DNA of 64,000 nucleotides from Paenibacillus taichungensis (GCF_013359905.1 NZ_JABMCC010000111.1:248001-312000), one strand, 5' to 3'. Shown: positions 51,636-60,925, numbered from the stretch's first letter. Numbers and translations: made by a program. The notes: a model not told the origin generated them from the letters alone.

Positions 51636-54017
51636 ATGGGAACCGGACAGGAACAGGTGAAAAGGGAACTGCTGCTGGATGGATTGGATTGCGCGAACTG
51701 CGCATTGAAGATTGAGAATGGCGTCAAAAAAATTAAAGGCATTTCCGATTGCTCGGTCAATTTTGTGACCAAAACCTTATCCATGCACACCACATCCGAT
51801 ATGGATGAGCAGGTGGTGGAAGAAGCGAAACGCAAAGTGCTTCGGCTGGAGCCGCATATTCGTATTTCGGAAAAAGGTAAATCATCGCAAGGCAGTCGCA
51901 GTTCTGCTGATTCAATAAACCACACTAATGATCATGTGCACGCCCATGCAGGTAGCGGAGCTCACACGCATGAGCATACGCCGAGTGGTCACGATCATGC
52001 TGGTTACTCCTATGCCCATGATCATGCACATGACCACGGTCATCATCACGGAGCCCAAGATCACACGCATGATCATGGAAGTCATGCCGGACATGATCAC
52101 GGTCATGCAGACGGTCATGATCATGATGCGCATGCCGGACACTCGCATGAACATGGCGCTGGGCAGACGAAGGTGCTGCTGGCACGTTTGGCGGCAGGTT
52201 CCATTTTGGTGGCAACCGCGATCTGGTCTCCATTGGAAGGATGGGCACAACTTGCACTTTATGTTGTCGCTTATCTGATCGCAGGGGGAGATATCGTTCT
52301 CCAGGCGTTCAAAAATATAATTCGAGGTCAGGTATTCGATGAATACTTCCTGATGTCTGTCGCTACCATCGGTGCTTTTGCCATTGGCCAATATCCCGAA
52401 GGTGTTGCGGTTATGCTCTTCTATCAGCTAGGTGAGCTGTTTCAGGGGCTGGCGGTTAATCGCTCAAGGAAGTCGATCCAGTCGCTTATGGATATTCGCC
52501 CGGACTATGCCAATATGCTGATTGGCGCGGGAGAAGAGACCAAGCGAGTGTCGCCGGACGAGGTACGTATTGGAGATCGGATCGTGGTTAAAGCGGGTGA
52601 GCGAGTACCCCTGGACGGGATCGTTAAGGCAGGTCGTTCCATGGTGGACACTTCCGCTCTGACAGGTGAGTCAGTTCCGCGTGAACTGGAACCCGGTAGT
52701 GATGTACTGAGTGGATTTGTGAACAAAAACGGAATGTTAACTATTGAAGTAACAAAAACTTTTGGTGAATCCACGGTATCCAAAATTCTTGACCTGGTGC
52801 AGAATGCGAGCAGCCGCAAAGCCAAAACGGAACATTTTATTAGCAAATTTGCTCGTTATTATACGCCGGTTGTCGTCATTCTTGCCGCTTTGATTGCGCT
52901 CGTTCCGCCACTGGTGCTCAGTGGTGCGACATTCGCTGATTGGATCTATCGTGCACTGGTCTTCCTCGTGATCTCTTGTCCGTGTGCGCTGGTCGTGTCC
53001 ATTCCGCTTGGTTTTTTCGGCGGCATCGGAGCTGCATCACGTAACGGGATTCTCATCAAAGGAAGTAACTACCTTGAAGCATTGAACGATGTTAAAGTTG
53101 TTGTTTTTGATAAAACAGGTACACTAACCAAAGGTGTTTTCAAAGTAACAGCTATTCGCCCTGAAGGTGGGCGTAACGAAGATGAATTGATGGAGCTTGC
53201 CGCAATTGCCGAGGCCCATTCCAATCATCCGATTGCTGAATCCATTCGCGCAGCCTGGGCAAAGGATATCCGGACTCAGGGTGTGGATGATTACGATGAG
53301 GTTGCGGGGCATGGCATCAAGGTCAGTGTGGATGGACGTGAAGTGCTTGCGGGTAACGCCAAATTAATGGAACAGGCAGGTATATCCTACACGACTCCAC
53401 AAACCGTAGGCACAGTGGTGCACGTTGCCGAATCGGGTTCGTATGTCGGTCACCTGATCATTGCCGATGAGGTGAAGGATGACGCAGCGGCAGCCATTCA
53501 GGCACTCAAGAAGCTCGGTATTCGCAAAACAGTGATGCTGACCGGCGATGCCAAGGCTGTTGGTGAAGCTGTAGGGCGTGAGCTGGGTGTCGATGAAGTA
53601 TACGCTGAGCTGCTGCCACAGCATAAAGTCGAACAGTTGGAGCGTCTCGAAGCTGCCAAATCGCCGAAGGAGAAAATGGTGTTTGTCGGTGATGGCATTA
53701 ACGATACACCTGTGCTCGCGCGTGCCGATGTAGGTGTAGCGATGGGGGGACTCGGTTCGGATGCTGCGATTGAGGCAGCAGACGTTGTCATCATGACGGA
53801 TGAACCATCCAGACTGGCAAGTGCAATCCGGATTGCAAAACGGACACGAACCATTGTCTGGCAAAATATCGGTTTTGCGTTGGGTGTCAAAGCGATCTTC
53901 CTGCTGCTGGGTGTGTTCGGAATTGCCACCATGTGGGAAGCGGTATTCTCTGATGTAGGGGTGACCGTACTGGCTGTCCTGAACGCCATGCGTGTACTGC
54001 GGGTGAAGGACATCTAA
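51636..54017 (+). CDS. Heavy-metal P1B-type ATPase (zinc/cadmium/lead exporter class) with His-rich region
   Basis: A 793-residue efflux pump. It has an N-terminal metal-binding domain with LDCANC (C19, C22), then a region at 96-173 with 29 histidines (HDHAHDHGHHH and similar). The core then follows: TGES actuator loop, CPC (C448-P-C450) in helix 6, DKTGT with phosphorylated D492, the NHP nucleotide motif and GDGINDTP. The C-terminal helix DVGVTVLAVLNA has the conserved Asp of the zinc/cadmium/lead (P1B-2) class. It faces the divergent zinc-type ArsR gene. GGGGGAGAG precedes the ATG. Single-gene transcript with terminator. Confidence 0.95.
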   Translation: MGTGQEQVKRELLLDGLDCANCALKIENGVKKIKGISDCSVNFVTKTLSMHTTSDMDEQVVEEAKRKVLRLEPHIRISEKGKSSQGSRSSADSINHTNDHVHAHAGSGAHTHEHTPSGHDHAGYSYAHDHAHDHGHHHGAQDHTHDHGSHAGHDHGHADGHDHDAHAGHSHEHGAGQTKVLLARLAAGSILVATAIWSPLEGWAQLALYVVAYLIAGGDIVLQAFKNIIRGQVFDEYFLMSVATIGAFAIGQYPEGVAVMLFYQLGELFQGLAVNRSRKSIQSLMDIRPDYANMLIGAGEETKRVSPDEVRIGDRIVVKAGERVPLDGIVKAGRSMVDTSALTGESVPRELEPGSDVLSGFVNKNGMLTIEVTKTFGESTVSKILDLVQNASSRKAKTEHFISKFARYYTPVVVILAALIALVPPLVLSGATFADWIYRALVFLVISCPCALVVSIPLGFFGGIGAASRNGILIKGSNYLEALNDVKVVVFDKTGTLTKGVFKVTAIRPEGGRNEDELMELAAIAEAHSNHPIAESIRAAWAKDIRTQGVDDYDEVAGHGIKVSVDGREVLAGNAKLMEQAGISYTTPQTVGTVVHVAESGSYVGHLIIADEVKDDAAAAIQALKKLGIRKTVMLTGDAKAVGEAVGRELGVDEVYAELLPQHKVEQLERLEAAKSPKEKMVFVGDGINDTPVLARADVGVAMGGLGSDAAIEAADVVIMTDEPSRLASAIRIAKRTRTIVWQNIGFALGVKAIFLLLGVFGIATMWEAVFSDVGVTVLAVLNAMRVLRVKDI

Positions 54018-54036
54018 GTTTTACGAAACGATCCGG

Positions 54037-54069
54037 ACGGCTCTTCGTATATACGTAGAGCCGTTTTTT
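54037..54069 (+). terminator. Rho-independent terminator of the ATPase gene
   Basis: ACGGCTCT (54037-54044) and AGAGCCGT (54056-54063) with an inner CGTA/TACG, followed by TTTTTT. Confidence 0.92.
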
Positions 54070-54117
54070 TGTTTTAATATCTGTGGTGTATTTTTAATGG
54101 AGTTAGGGGAGAACATT

Positions 54118-54477
54118 GTGGCAGGAGCAGTAGTTGGGATTATATGCGGAGTGTGCTATTTCATTCTGGGATTAATGGTGTACAAAAAGCCGCCGAAAAG
54201 GATTAACGGCATATATGGTTATCGTACTCCACGAGCAATGAGTCATCCCGAGTTATGGGAAGAAGCGCAACGTTATAGCGCCAATCTAATGATGCAGTTT
54301 GGTGTGATTATTACGGTATTCGGCATAATCGGTTTTTGGCTTACGGATGTACGAGCTTTGGTTCTAAGTCTTGTGGCTACAGGATTCTATACATTCAGGC
54401 TGTTTACCAGAGTCGAAGGCCGTTTGAAGCAAATGCAGCGTGTCCAGCAACAGGAGCAGAAGGAGCAAGGCGCTTAG
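54118..54477 (+). CDS. SdpI-family membrane protein
   Basis: A 119-residue protein with three membrane helices and the SdpI/YhfL block ... GLMVYKKPPKRINGIYGYRTPRAMSHPELWEEAQ (shown shortened elsewhere: NGIYGYRT, WEEAQRY). SdpI gives immunity to the SdpC toxin in Bacillus, but many members have other or unknown roles and no toxin gene is nearby. GTG 54118 is chosen because GGGGAGAACATT precedes it ideally; the ATG at 54097 lacks a site. The C-terminus is Gln/Glu-rich. Confidence 0.78.
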   Translation: MAGAVVGIICGVCYFILGLMVYKKPPKRINGIYGYRTPRAMSHPELWEEAQRYSANLMMQFGVIITVFGIIGFWLTDVRALVLSLVATGFYTFRLFTRVEGRLKQMQRVQQQEQKEQGA

Positions 54478-54645
54478 AGGCACAATGTGAAATTGCACCT
54501 GAACGAAGATCCGCGAGAGCGGATCTTTTTTGCATCTTATAGAGGCGAAGGATAACAGAGATCTGCTTTTAACAACGTGTTGTAAAAATTAAAACTGCAA
54601 TAATTTATTCTTGTTTGAGCCATACTACATATTCAAGTCCAAAAT

Positions 54646-54680
54646 CTAACGTTGACGTTAACGTTAATAATATATATAAT
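54646..54680 (+). promoter_or_regulatory. Promoter with ACGTT-repeat operator of the MerR gene
   Basis: TTGACG (54652-54657), 17-bp spacer, TATAAT (54675-54680). The -35 lies inside TAACGTTGACGTTAACGTTA (54647-54666), a near-palindrome made of three ACGTT units six bases apart. Placement suits autoregulation by the MerR protein. Confidence 0.68.
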
Positions 54681-54723
54681 TATGTACATAACATTATAGA
54701 CATATGAAAGTGAGGTGAAGGAA

Positions 54724-55164
54724 ATGAGTTTATATAAAATCGATGACGCAGCCAAGGAATGTGGTTTGACCAAGCGTACCATTCGGTATTACGAAGAGAT
54801 CGGTGTTATGCCTTCACCTCAGCGGACGGACGGTGGCACACGATTATACACTCGGGAAGATATCGATTATCTCAAAAAGGTGGTTCGGGCGAAGGAAGTT
54901 CTTGGTTTCTCGCTTCAGGAGCTACATACCTATGTGGCAACGGCGGATGCGCTGAACGAACAGCGTTTTGACTACCAGCAGACCACTGAAGTGAGAGAAC
55001 GGATCGAGAAGCTCACCAAGATGGAAACGACATTGAATGACCAGCTGCAATTGATCGAGCAGAAACTTCAGAGTATTCACGCCGTTCAGGAGGAACTTGA
55101 GGAATTACGTGAACGGGTTCAGAACGGCATTCGACGATTAGAAGGGCACGAGAATGACACATAA
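54724..55164 (+). CDS. MerR-family transcriptional regulator
   Basis: A 146-residue regulator: HTH at 1-70 (YKIDDAAKECGLTKRTIRYYEEIG, GTRLYTREDIDYLKK), then a long coiled-coil dimerisation helix (about 85-135). No cysteine metal site is present. A MerR gene followed by an MFS pump mirrors Bacillus yfmP-yfmO. I chose ATG 54724 with GAGGTGAAGG directly before; a GTG at 54715 could add three residues. Confidence 0.87.
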   Translation: MSLYKIDDAAKECGLTKRTIRYYEEIGVMPSPQRTDGGTRLYTREDIDYLKKVVRAKEVLGFSLQELHTYVATADALNEQRFDYQQTTEVRERIEKLTKMETTLNDQLQLIEQKLQSIHAVQEELEELRERVQNGIRRLEGHENDT

Positions 55165-55340
55165 CTGATGAATGCATCGAATTATGCAAAATGCTAAATT
55201 AGTATTTCACGATAAGCACCGGGAGATCCGGTGTCATTTGTGCCGTTTTCTTTCCTATATTTCTGAAAATGAAGATGGTATTTTCATTCTTTTTCACAAT
55301 TTGTTTCACAACATAAATCACGAACCAGGAGGAATTACGT

Positions 55341-56558
55341 ATGAAAAGAGAACCCTCATTACCTGACGAATTGCCGTCATCCCGTGGAGGTCTGTTATCC
55401 CAGCCTAGAGCGGTATGGGCAGTAGCCTTCGCCTGTATCATCTCCTTTATGGGGCTAGGATTGGTTGATCCAATTTTACCTGCGATTGCAGATCAGCTGC
55501 ATGCTTCCAAAAGCCAGGTATCTTTATTGTTTACAAGTTATAACGCGGTTACCGGGGTAGCTATGCTGATTACAGGTGTTGTATCCAGCCGGATTGGTGT
55601 GAAGTGGACACTGCTCAGCGGGATTTTGCTGATCATTGTTTTCTCTTTCCTCGGCGGGACCTCTGACACTGTAGGTGCGCTCGTCGGTTACCGTGGTGGT
55701 TGGGGACTGGGGAATGCCCTGTTCATCGCAACTGCATTATCCGCTATTGTAGGACTGTCCACTTCGGGGACAGCCAAAGCGATTATTTTATACGAAGCAG
55801 CGCTTGGTCTGGGGATTGCCGTTGGTCCATTGCTCGGTGGTGAACTGGGTTCCATCTCATGGCGTGGCCCGTTCTATGGTGTAGCTGTTCTGATGGCGAT
55901 TGCTTTTATCAGTATTACGTTTATGCTGCCTAAGATGGCCAAACCGAAAACGCGTAGTTCCTTGTCCGATCCGTTCAAGGCTCTGGGTTATCCTTCACTG
56001 AAAACATTGGCGATTACGGCCTTTCTGTATAACTTTGGTTTCTTTACCTTGATGGCTTATTCACCTTATGTCATGAATCTGGATGAGCACGGACTCGGTT
56101 ATGTATTCTTTGGTTGGGGTTTGATGCTGGCAATTACGTCTGTATTTGTTGCACCAAGATTGCAACGTCGATTCGGATCGGTTCCTTCCATGAGCGTTAT
56201 GCTGACCCTGTTCGCCATTGATTTGCTGGTAATGGCTGTAGGTACGGTAATGGGATCATCCGCAACGGTTATTGTGGCCGTTATCGTTGCCGGGATTTTC
56301 CTCGGGATCAACAACACATTAATTACGACGGCAGTTATGGAAGCTGCCCCAGTGGAACGTTCTGTGGCATCGGCTGCATATAGCTTTGTCCGGTTCCTTG
56401 GAGGTGCGCTGGCACCTTGGCTTGCTGGTAAATTGTCCGAGTGGTTCCTGCCGGAGACACCGTTTTATTTTGGCGCATTGATGGTTCTGATCGGGGTCGT
56501 TGTGCTTCTGGTACGCCGCAGACATCTGCGCGATATCGATGCTGCCATTACGCATTAA
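55341..56558 (+). CDS. MFS-family multidrug transporter (YfmO-like)
   Basis: A 405-residue transporter with 12 membrane helices. The start ACIISFMGLGLVDPILPAIADQL is a DHA1 mark. It lies 176 bases after the MerR gene; the leader contains a CACCGG/CCGGTG hairpin (55217-55233). ACCAGGAGGAATT precedes the ATG. The MerR protein is the likely regulator. The following UspA gene starts 19 bases later and may share the transcript. Confidence 0.9.
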   Translation: MKREPSLPDELPSSRGGLLSQPRAVWAVAFACIISFMGLGLVDPILPAIADQLHASKSQVSLLFTSYNAVTGVAMLITGVVSSRIGVKWTLLSGILLIIVFSFLGGTSDTVGALVGYRGGWGLGNALFIATALSAIVGLSTSGTAKAIILYEAALGLGIAVGPLLGGELGSISWRGPFYGVAVLMAIAFISITFMLPKMAKPKTRSSLSDPFKALGYPSLKTLAITAFLYNFGFFTLMAYSPYVMNLDEHGLGYVFFGWGLMLAITSVFVAPRLQRRFGSVPSMSVMLTLFAIDLLVMAVGTVMGSSATVIVAVIVAGIFLGINNTLITTAVMEAAPVERSVASAAYSFVRFLGGALAPWLAGKLSEWFLPETPFYFGALMVLIGVVVLLVRRRHLRDIDAAITH

Positions 56559-56577
56559 TGAACAGGAGGAATGGAAA

Positions 56578-57000
56578 ATGCTGAAACGAATATTGGTTGC
56601 TGTCGATGGGTCGGTTCATGCACACAAAGGTCTGGAGCAAGCTGTTGTTCTGGCAGAAAGTCTGAAACAACCGGCTTCTTTGATTATCGTACATGTTAAT
56701 CCTTCGATCTCGCTAAATGAACCCGCGCTGGGTGTGGATCTTGAAGCGCGGATCGCAGAAGAAGGACAGCATATTATACAACCTGTTAATGAATTGTTAG
56801 CCGCTCGTTCTGTTCATTATGAAACTTTGCTGATTGCTGGTGATCCCGTGAATGAGATCTGTCGTGTAGCAAAGGATAAAGACTGTGATCTCATTGTGAT
56901 GGGGACGGCCGGGAAAAGCATGCTCGCTGAAATCGTGGTGGGCAGTGTCAGCCACGGCGTCTTGAAACATGCAGGATGTCCGGTAATGACTGTAAAATAG
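56578..57000 (+). CDS. Universal stress protein UspA-family
   Basis: A 140-residue single-domain protein: RILVAVDGSVHAHKGL, VIHVNP-like second strand (LIIVHVN) and the ATP-binding pattern G-x2-G-x9-G-S (GTAGKSMLAEIVVGS). Members bind ATP and promote stress survival. ATG 56578 follows AACAGGAGGAATGG; earlier starts lie within the MFS gene. The gene is 19 bases behind the MFS stop. Confidence 0.92.
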   Translation: MLKRILVAVDGSVHAHKGLEQAVVLAESLKQPASLIIVHVNPSISLNEPALGVDLEARIAEEGQHIIQPVNELLAARSVHYETLLIAGDPVNEICRVAKDKDCDLIVMGTAGKSMLAEIVVGSVSHGVLKHAGCPVMTVK

Positions 57001-57090
57001 TGGTATGACTTTCTTGTGTTGATGATGCTAAAGTGGTGTATAAATAGGTATGGGATAACGCTGCGTTAAACATGAATGGAGGATACAACA

Positions 57091-58515
57091 ATGAAAAAAC
57101 AACATCTGTTCATCGGGGGCAAGCCCACCGAATCAGTAGACTATATAGCACTTCAGGCACCGTACTCGAAAGAAACACTGGCAGACGTATCCTCGGCGAC
57201 AGCGGAGGAAGTGGAAGCCGCGATTGCGGCCGCAGTTCAGGCAGGCAAAGAGATGCGCAGAATGCCTGCCCATCAGCGTGCAGACATCCTTTACAAGCTG
57301 TCCACCCTGCTGGAAGAACGGAAGGAAGAAGCAGCACGGATCATTGCGCTGGAGGCAGCGAAGCCGATTACTGCGGCGCTCGCCGAGGTTGATCGTACGG
57401 TGGAAACGTATCGTTTCGCCGCAGAAGAAGCCAAGCGGCTTACCGGAGAGACAGTTCCTATGGATGCAGCCAAAGGCGGCGAAGGACGCGTAGGCTACAC
57501 GATGCGGCAGCCTTTGGGCGTTATTGGAGCCATTACGCCGTTTAATTTTCCGATGAACCTGGTGGCTCACAAAGTAGGACCGGCGCTGGCAGCAGGTAAT
57601 ACGATTGTGTTGAAACCTGCGGAGCAGACACCGTTGTCTTCGTATTATATTGCCAATTTGCTTCAGGAAGCGGGATTACCGGATGGCGCATTGAATGTGG
57701 TGAGCGGTGACGGCAAAACGATCGGTGATGTACTTGTAGAACATCCTGACGTGGCCCATATTACGTTTACAGGCAGCCCTGCTGTAGGTACCAGCATACG
57801 CAGCAAAGCCGGACTGAAACGCGTAACATTGGAGCTGGGGTCCAATGCAGCCGTCATTATAGATGCGGATGCCAATTTGGATAAGGTGGTACCGAGATGT
57901 GTGACCGGGGCTTTTACTTACCAAGGTCAGGTATGTATTTCACTGCAGCGAATCTATGTGCATAGCGCGATTGCGGATGAGTTCATTCGTCGTTTTGCAG
58001 AAGCAGCCCAAAAAGTCGTAGTTGGAGACCCGTTGAATCCGGATACCGTTGTCTCTGCGCTCATCACATCCAAAGATGTACAGCGTACGCTGGACTGGAT
58101 CGATGAAGCGAAGCAGGCAGGCGCTGAGGTGGCAACAGGCGGCGAAGCCGAGGGAGGCGTATTGCGTCCAACCGTGCTTGTTAACGTTCCGCGTGATGCC
58201 AAGGTGTCTTGTCAGGAAGTCTTTGCCCCGATCGTTGTCATTAATACGGTAGAATCGGTTGAAAAAGGCATTGAGCATGTGAATGATTCCGTCTATGGGC
58301 TTCAGGCGGGTGTGTTCACCAATGATATTCATACTGCATTGCATGCAGCGGACCACATTGAAGCAGGCGGCGTGATGATTAACGATATTCCAACTTTCCG
58401 TGTGGATCATATGCCTTATGGTGGTGTGAAGCAGAGCGGGATGGGACGTGAAGGTGTTAAATATGCTGTAGAGGAAATGACGGAATTGAAGTTTGTCATG
58501 TTTAATAAGAACTAA
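57091..58515 (+). CDS. NAD(P)-dependent aldehyde dehydrogenase
   Basis: A 474-residue ALDH-superfamily enzyme. The catalytic pair is C282 (GQVCISLQR) and E248 (TLELGSN); cofactor binding is marked by GAITPFNFPMN and FTGSPAVG. The sequence resembles the glyceraldehyde-3-phosphate (GapN)/lactaldehyde group. The substrate is not determined. I chose ATG 57091 with GGAGG eight bases before it; an ATG at 57076 gives five extra residues but lacks a site. Single gene with terminator. Confidence 0.92.
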   Translation: MKKQHLFIGGKPTESVDYIALQAPYSKETLADVSSATAEEVEAAIAAAVQAGKEMRRMPAHQRADILYKLSTLLEERKEEAARIIALEAAKPITAALAEVDRTVETYRFAAEEAKRLTGETVPMDAAKGGEGRVGYTMRQPLGVIGAITPFNFPMNLVAHKVGPALAAGNTIVLKPAEQTPLSSYYIANLLQEAGLPDGALNVVSGDGKTIGDVLVEHPDVAHITFTGSPAVGTSIRSKAGLKRVTLELGSNAAVIIDADANLDKVVPRCVTGAFTYQGQVCISLQRIYVHSAIADEFIRRFAEAAQKVVVGDPLNPDTVVSALITSKDVQRTLDWIDEAKQAGAEVATGGEAEGGVLRPTVLVNVPRDAKVSCQEVFAPIVVINTVESVEKGIEHVNDSVYGLQAGVFTNDIHTALHAADHIEAGGVMINDIPTFRVDHMPYGGVKQSGMGREGVKYAVEEMTELKFVMFNKN

Positions 58516-58565
58516 TTATTCACTCCTAAGACGAGCGGATATTCGAAATAAAATAGAACAAGATG

Positions 58566-58606
58566 ATCCTGTGCCCGAGTTAGGGGGTGCGGGATTTTTT
58601 TCTTTT
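58566..58606 (+). terminator. Rho-independent terminator of the aldehyde dehydrogenase gene
   Basis: ATCCTGTGCCC (58566-58576) pairs with GGGTGCGGGAT (58585-58595), G-U pairs included, followed by a long T-rich tract. Confidence 0.8.
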
Positions 58607-58884
58607 TTACATTCAGCCCTTACCGTAAAAAAATACATAGCCTTTCTTTATTAACCTCGGGTTCACATCTGATGAGAAGGGTATAAATACTTATCATACC
58701 GCAAATCTACCAATTAGATGCCGTTCATATCACCGAAGCATTGTGTATCCATCCAGAGAAATGAACGGATTACTGGGGTACAGAATTGTTGGAAGTCTTA
58801 TAATATCTCACTTAAATTTAAATAAAATGCAGTATGAACAAGCCTGAACCTTGGAGTTACAGGCCAGACAGGAGGTGTATTCAA
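58607..58884. other. Leader region of the TipAS-type regulator gene
   Basis: About 280 AT-rich bases. I see no gene and no clear dyad. The promoter for the next gene must be here. Confidence 0.4.
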
Positions 58885-59700
58885 ATGGCATATTCCATGG
58901 TTGATCTATCCGGGATGTCCGGTGTAAGTCTGAGTGAATTGGGACAGTACGCGGAGACAGGTCTGCTGAATCCAGCCTTCGTAGGTCAAGATGAAGATAT
59001 CTACTACGAGAAGCCAGAGCTGCTGAGACTACAGCAGATACTCTTCTGTAAAGAAGTAGGCATGGAGGAGGAAGAGATCGGCCCCATGCTCAGGGACACT
59101 CCCCGGGATATGATTCGTATTATGCAGCAGCATCGGATCGAGATGCTTGAGAAGGCACTTCATTTGCATGGAATGATTCAGACACTGGACAAAACCATCT
59201 CCTACTTACGTGGTGAGCAGGAACTGGATGAATATGAACTTTACGCCGGGTTTTCTAGTAAGGGGCGTCACCAGCTTCTGAATGAACCGATTTCTGACCA
59301 TGCGTCAAAGAATGACTATTCTGAACAGTTGAAGACAGAGGACAGTCAGAAGTACAACGCCAATTCACCGGAGCAATCCACAATGCCTGATGGTCAGGCG
59401 ATGAAGTCGAAGGAAGATTTTCTTGATTCACAGGCGAAGATTGACCGGATTCACTTGGACTTGCAGGGCGCTATTGAGGAAGGGTTAGAACCCGGCAGCA
59501 CGGAAGTACAGCAGATTATTGGCAGACATCTCGATTGGATCAAGGACTATTACACCCCAACAGCAGAGATTTACCGGGATCTGGGCAATCTGTACGTCGA
59601 GCACAAAAATTTTCGCCAGATGTATGATGGCTACCACCCCAAGCTGGCCGAGTTTTTGCGAGACGGGATGATGATTAAAGCGGAACAGGATTTATCCTAG
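58885..59700 (+). CDS. MerR/TipAS-domain regulator
   Basis: A 271-residue protein. The N-terminal domain (about 1-70) has the MerR length and order but is degenerate: the usual RYY/DEIG helix is replaced by ELGQYAETGLL. A long helix follows (EMLEKALHLHGMIQTLDKTI), then a low-complexity linker (about 140-190) and a TipAS antibiotic-recognition domain (about 190-271: WIKDYYTPTAEIYRDLGNLYVE, FRQMYDGYHPKLAEFL). TipAS binds thiopeptides in Streptomyces. ATG 58885 follows ACAGGAGGTG. No resistance target is adjacent. Confidence 0.8.
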   Translation: MAYSMVDLSGMSGVSLSELGQYAETGLLNPAFVGQDEDIYYEKPELLRLQQILFCKEVGMEEEEIGPMLRDTPRDMIRIMQQHRIEMLEKALHLHGMIQTLDKTISYLRGEQELDEYELYAGFSSKGRHQLLNEPISDHASKNDYSEQLKTEDSQKYNANSPEQSTMPDGQAMKSKEDFLDSQAKIDRIHLDLQGAIEEGLEPGSTEVQQIIGRHLDWIKDYYTPTAEIYRDLGNLYVEHKNFRQMYDGYHPKLAEFLRDGMMIKAEQDLS

Positions 59701-59753
59701 ATGCATAAAGTATCTTGGGCGAGCAGAACATGGGTGTGAAGAAAAATAATCAT

Positions 59754-59795
59754 AACAAAGAGCGCAGGTCCTCTAGGAGGAGTGCGCTCTTTGTT
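59754..59795. terminator. Bidirectional terminator
   Basis: AACAAAGAGCGCA (59754-59766) and TGCGCTCTTTGTT (59783-59795), between convergent genes. Confidence 0.85.
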
Positions 59796-59855
59796 ATTGC
59801 ATATCATCGTAAGGCCGATGAACTCTGCATCGACTTAAGACGGTACTTCAGGCAG

Positions 59856-60344
59856 TTAGGATAATTCCAGTTGCTCTGTAATCAGGCTTACCGCCTTTTC
59901 TAGGAAGATGCGGTCTTCATCGTCAAAACGGTTTTTGAGCGGGCTATCAATGTCGAGAACCCCGTACAATTCGCCGTTTTTGATAATGGGTACAACGATC
60001 TCACTGTTCGATGCGGCATCACAGGCGATATGGCCTGGAAAGGCATGAACATCTTCAACGACCATCGTACGTCGTTCCGCAGCAGAAGTGCCGCATACAC
60101 CGCGTCCAAGTTGAATACGGATGCAGGCAGGCAGTCCCTGGAATGGACCGAGTACAAGTTCTTTTCCATCATACAGATAGAATCCGACCCAATTGGTGTC
60201 GGTCATAAATACATTGAGCAACGCCGCAGCGTTTGCCAGATTGGCAATAGCGCTAGGTTCATCGCGGATCAGAGCACTTAACTGTCCCAGGACGGCGGTT
60301 TGCTGCTCGCTTCGTGTTCCTTCATAAGAAACAGCTTGAAACAT
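59856..60344 (-). CDS. GAF-domain free methionine-R-sulfoxide reductase
   Basis: A 162-residue fRMsr that reduces free methionine-R-sulfoxide. The three functional cysteines are C74, C84 and C108 with the family spacing (PACIRI, GVCGTSA, IACDAASNSE); the E. coli enzyme uses C84, C94 and C118, an exact offset of ten. One GAF domain covers the whole protein. ATG 60344 follows GGGAGGGTG. Single gene. Confidence 0.93.
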   Translation of the reverse strand: MFQAVSYEGTRSEQQTAVLGQLSALIRDEPSAIANLANAAALLNVFMTDTNWVGFYLYDGKELVLGPFQGLPACIRIQLGRGVCGTSAAERRTMVVEDVHAFPGHIACDAASNSEIVVPIIKNGELYGVLDIDSPLKNRFDDEDRIFLEKAVSLITEQLELS

Positions 60345-60530
60345 GATGAATCACCCTCCCGAGCAAAAATGGTACTTATTTTCAAGATAGTGCAGAGCCT
60401 GCGGTTAGTCAAGCGGAGGATTTCGGAAAGGGTAGGTCAGGCATGAATATTCCTCCTGTTTCTCATCTTCCTGGGTGGGGTAAATACTTAGCAACCACGG
60501 CGGGCTACAACCCGGGAAGGAGCTTGGCTT

Positions 60531-60827
60531 ATGCATGCAGAGGTACAGAATCTTTTTGTACGAATTCATCTTCTATATTTAGCTCAAAATCAGGATTTAA
60601 CTGTTAGCGACGCATTGCCTCTATTGGAAGAACGGGGGTATCGCGTTGGAGAACGGGAGATCAAGCAGGAGCTCGAGCATCTGACACAGGAAAACTTCCT
60701 GACCGCCCATGGAGATCAATGGAGCCTTACCGGGACTGGCATTGAGGAGTTTAAGGAAATCATAGCCGTGTTCGGCCGGGTTAGTGAGGAATTGCTGGGG
60801 ACAGGCAAGAAGACGTCTACAGCCTGA
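60531..60827 (+). CDS. Small winged-helix-like protein of unknown function
   Basis: A 98-residue protein whose helix order (LFVRIHLLYLAQ, LPLLEERGYRVGEREIKQEL, LTQENFLTAHGDQWSLTGTGIEEF) looks like a winged helix, but no known family matched in memory. AAGGAGCTTGG precedes the ATG, and a terminator follows. Might be a DNA-binding accessory. Confidence 0.6.
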   Translation: MHAEVQNLFVRIHLLYLAQNQDLTVSDALPLLEERGYRVGEREIKQELEHLTQENFLTAHGDQWSLTGTGIEEFKEIIAVFGRVSEELLGTGKKTSTA

Positions 60828-60897
60828 ACTTAAATTTGGATAAGGTATGTATCCCGAAATAGGATGCAAACTTGAGTTGATCCATATGTACAACAAG

Positions 60898-60925
60898 ACC
60901 GGGAGCGGAAGTGGCCCGGTTTTTT
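60898..60925 (+). terminator. Rho-independent terminator
   Basis: ACCGGG (60898-60903) and CCCGGT (60915-60920), then TTTTTT. Confidence 0.8.

Noticed and set aside
51920..52160. His-codon repeats in the ATPase gene as a possible CRISPR-like or satellite array
   Set aside because: The repeats are irregular codon runs (CAT/CAC with GAT/GGT/GCA) inside a coding frame, without fixed repeat length or spacers.
51912..52391. Antisense frames across the His-rich part of the P1B-ATPase
   Set aside because: CAY repeats of histidine codons read as Met/Val-rich frames on the other strand; no independent support.
54118..54477. SdpI-type immunity gene as part of a toxin-immunity system
   Set aside because: No sdpC-like or other small exported toxin gene is found in the flanking several kilobases.
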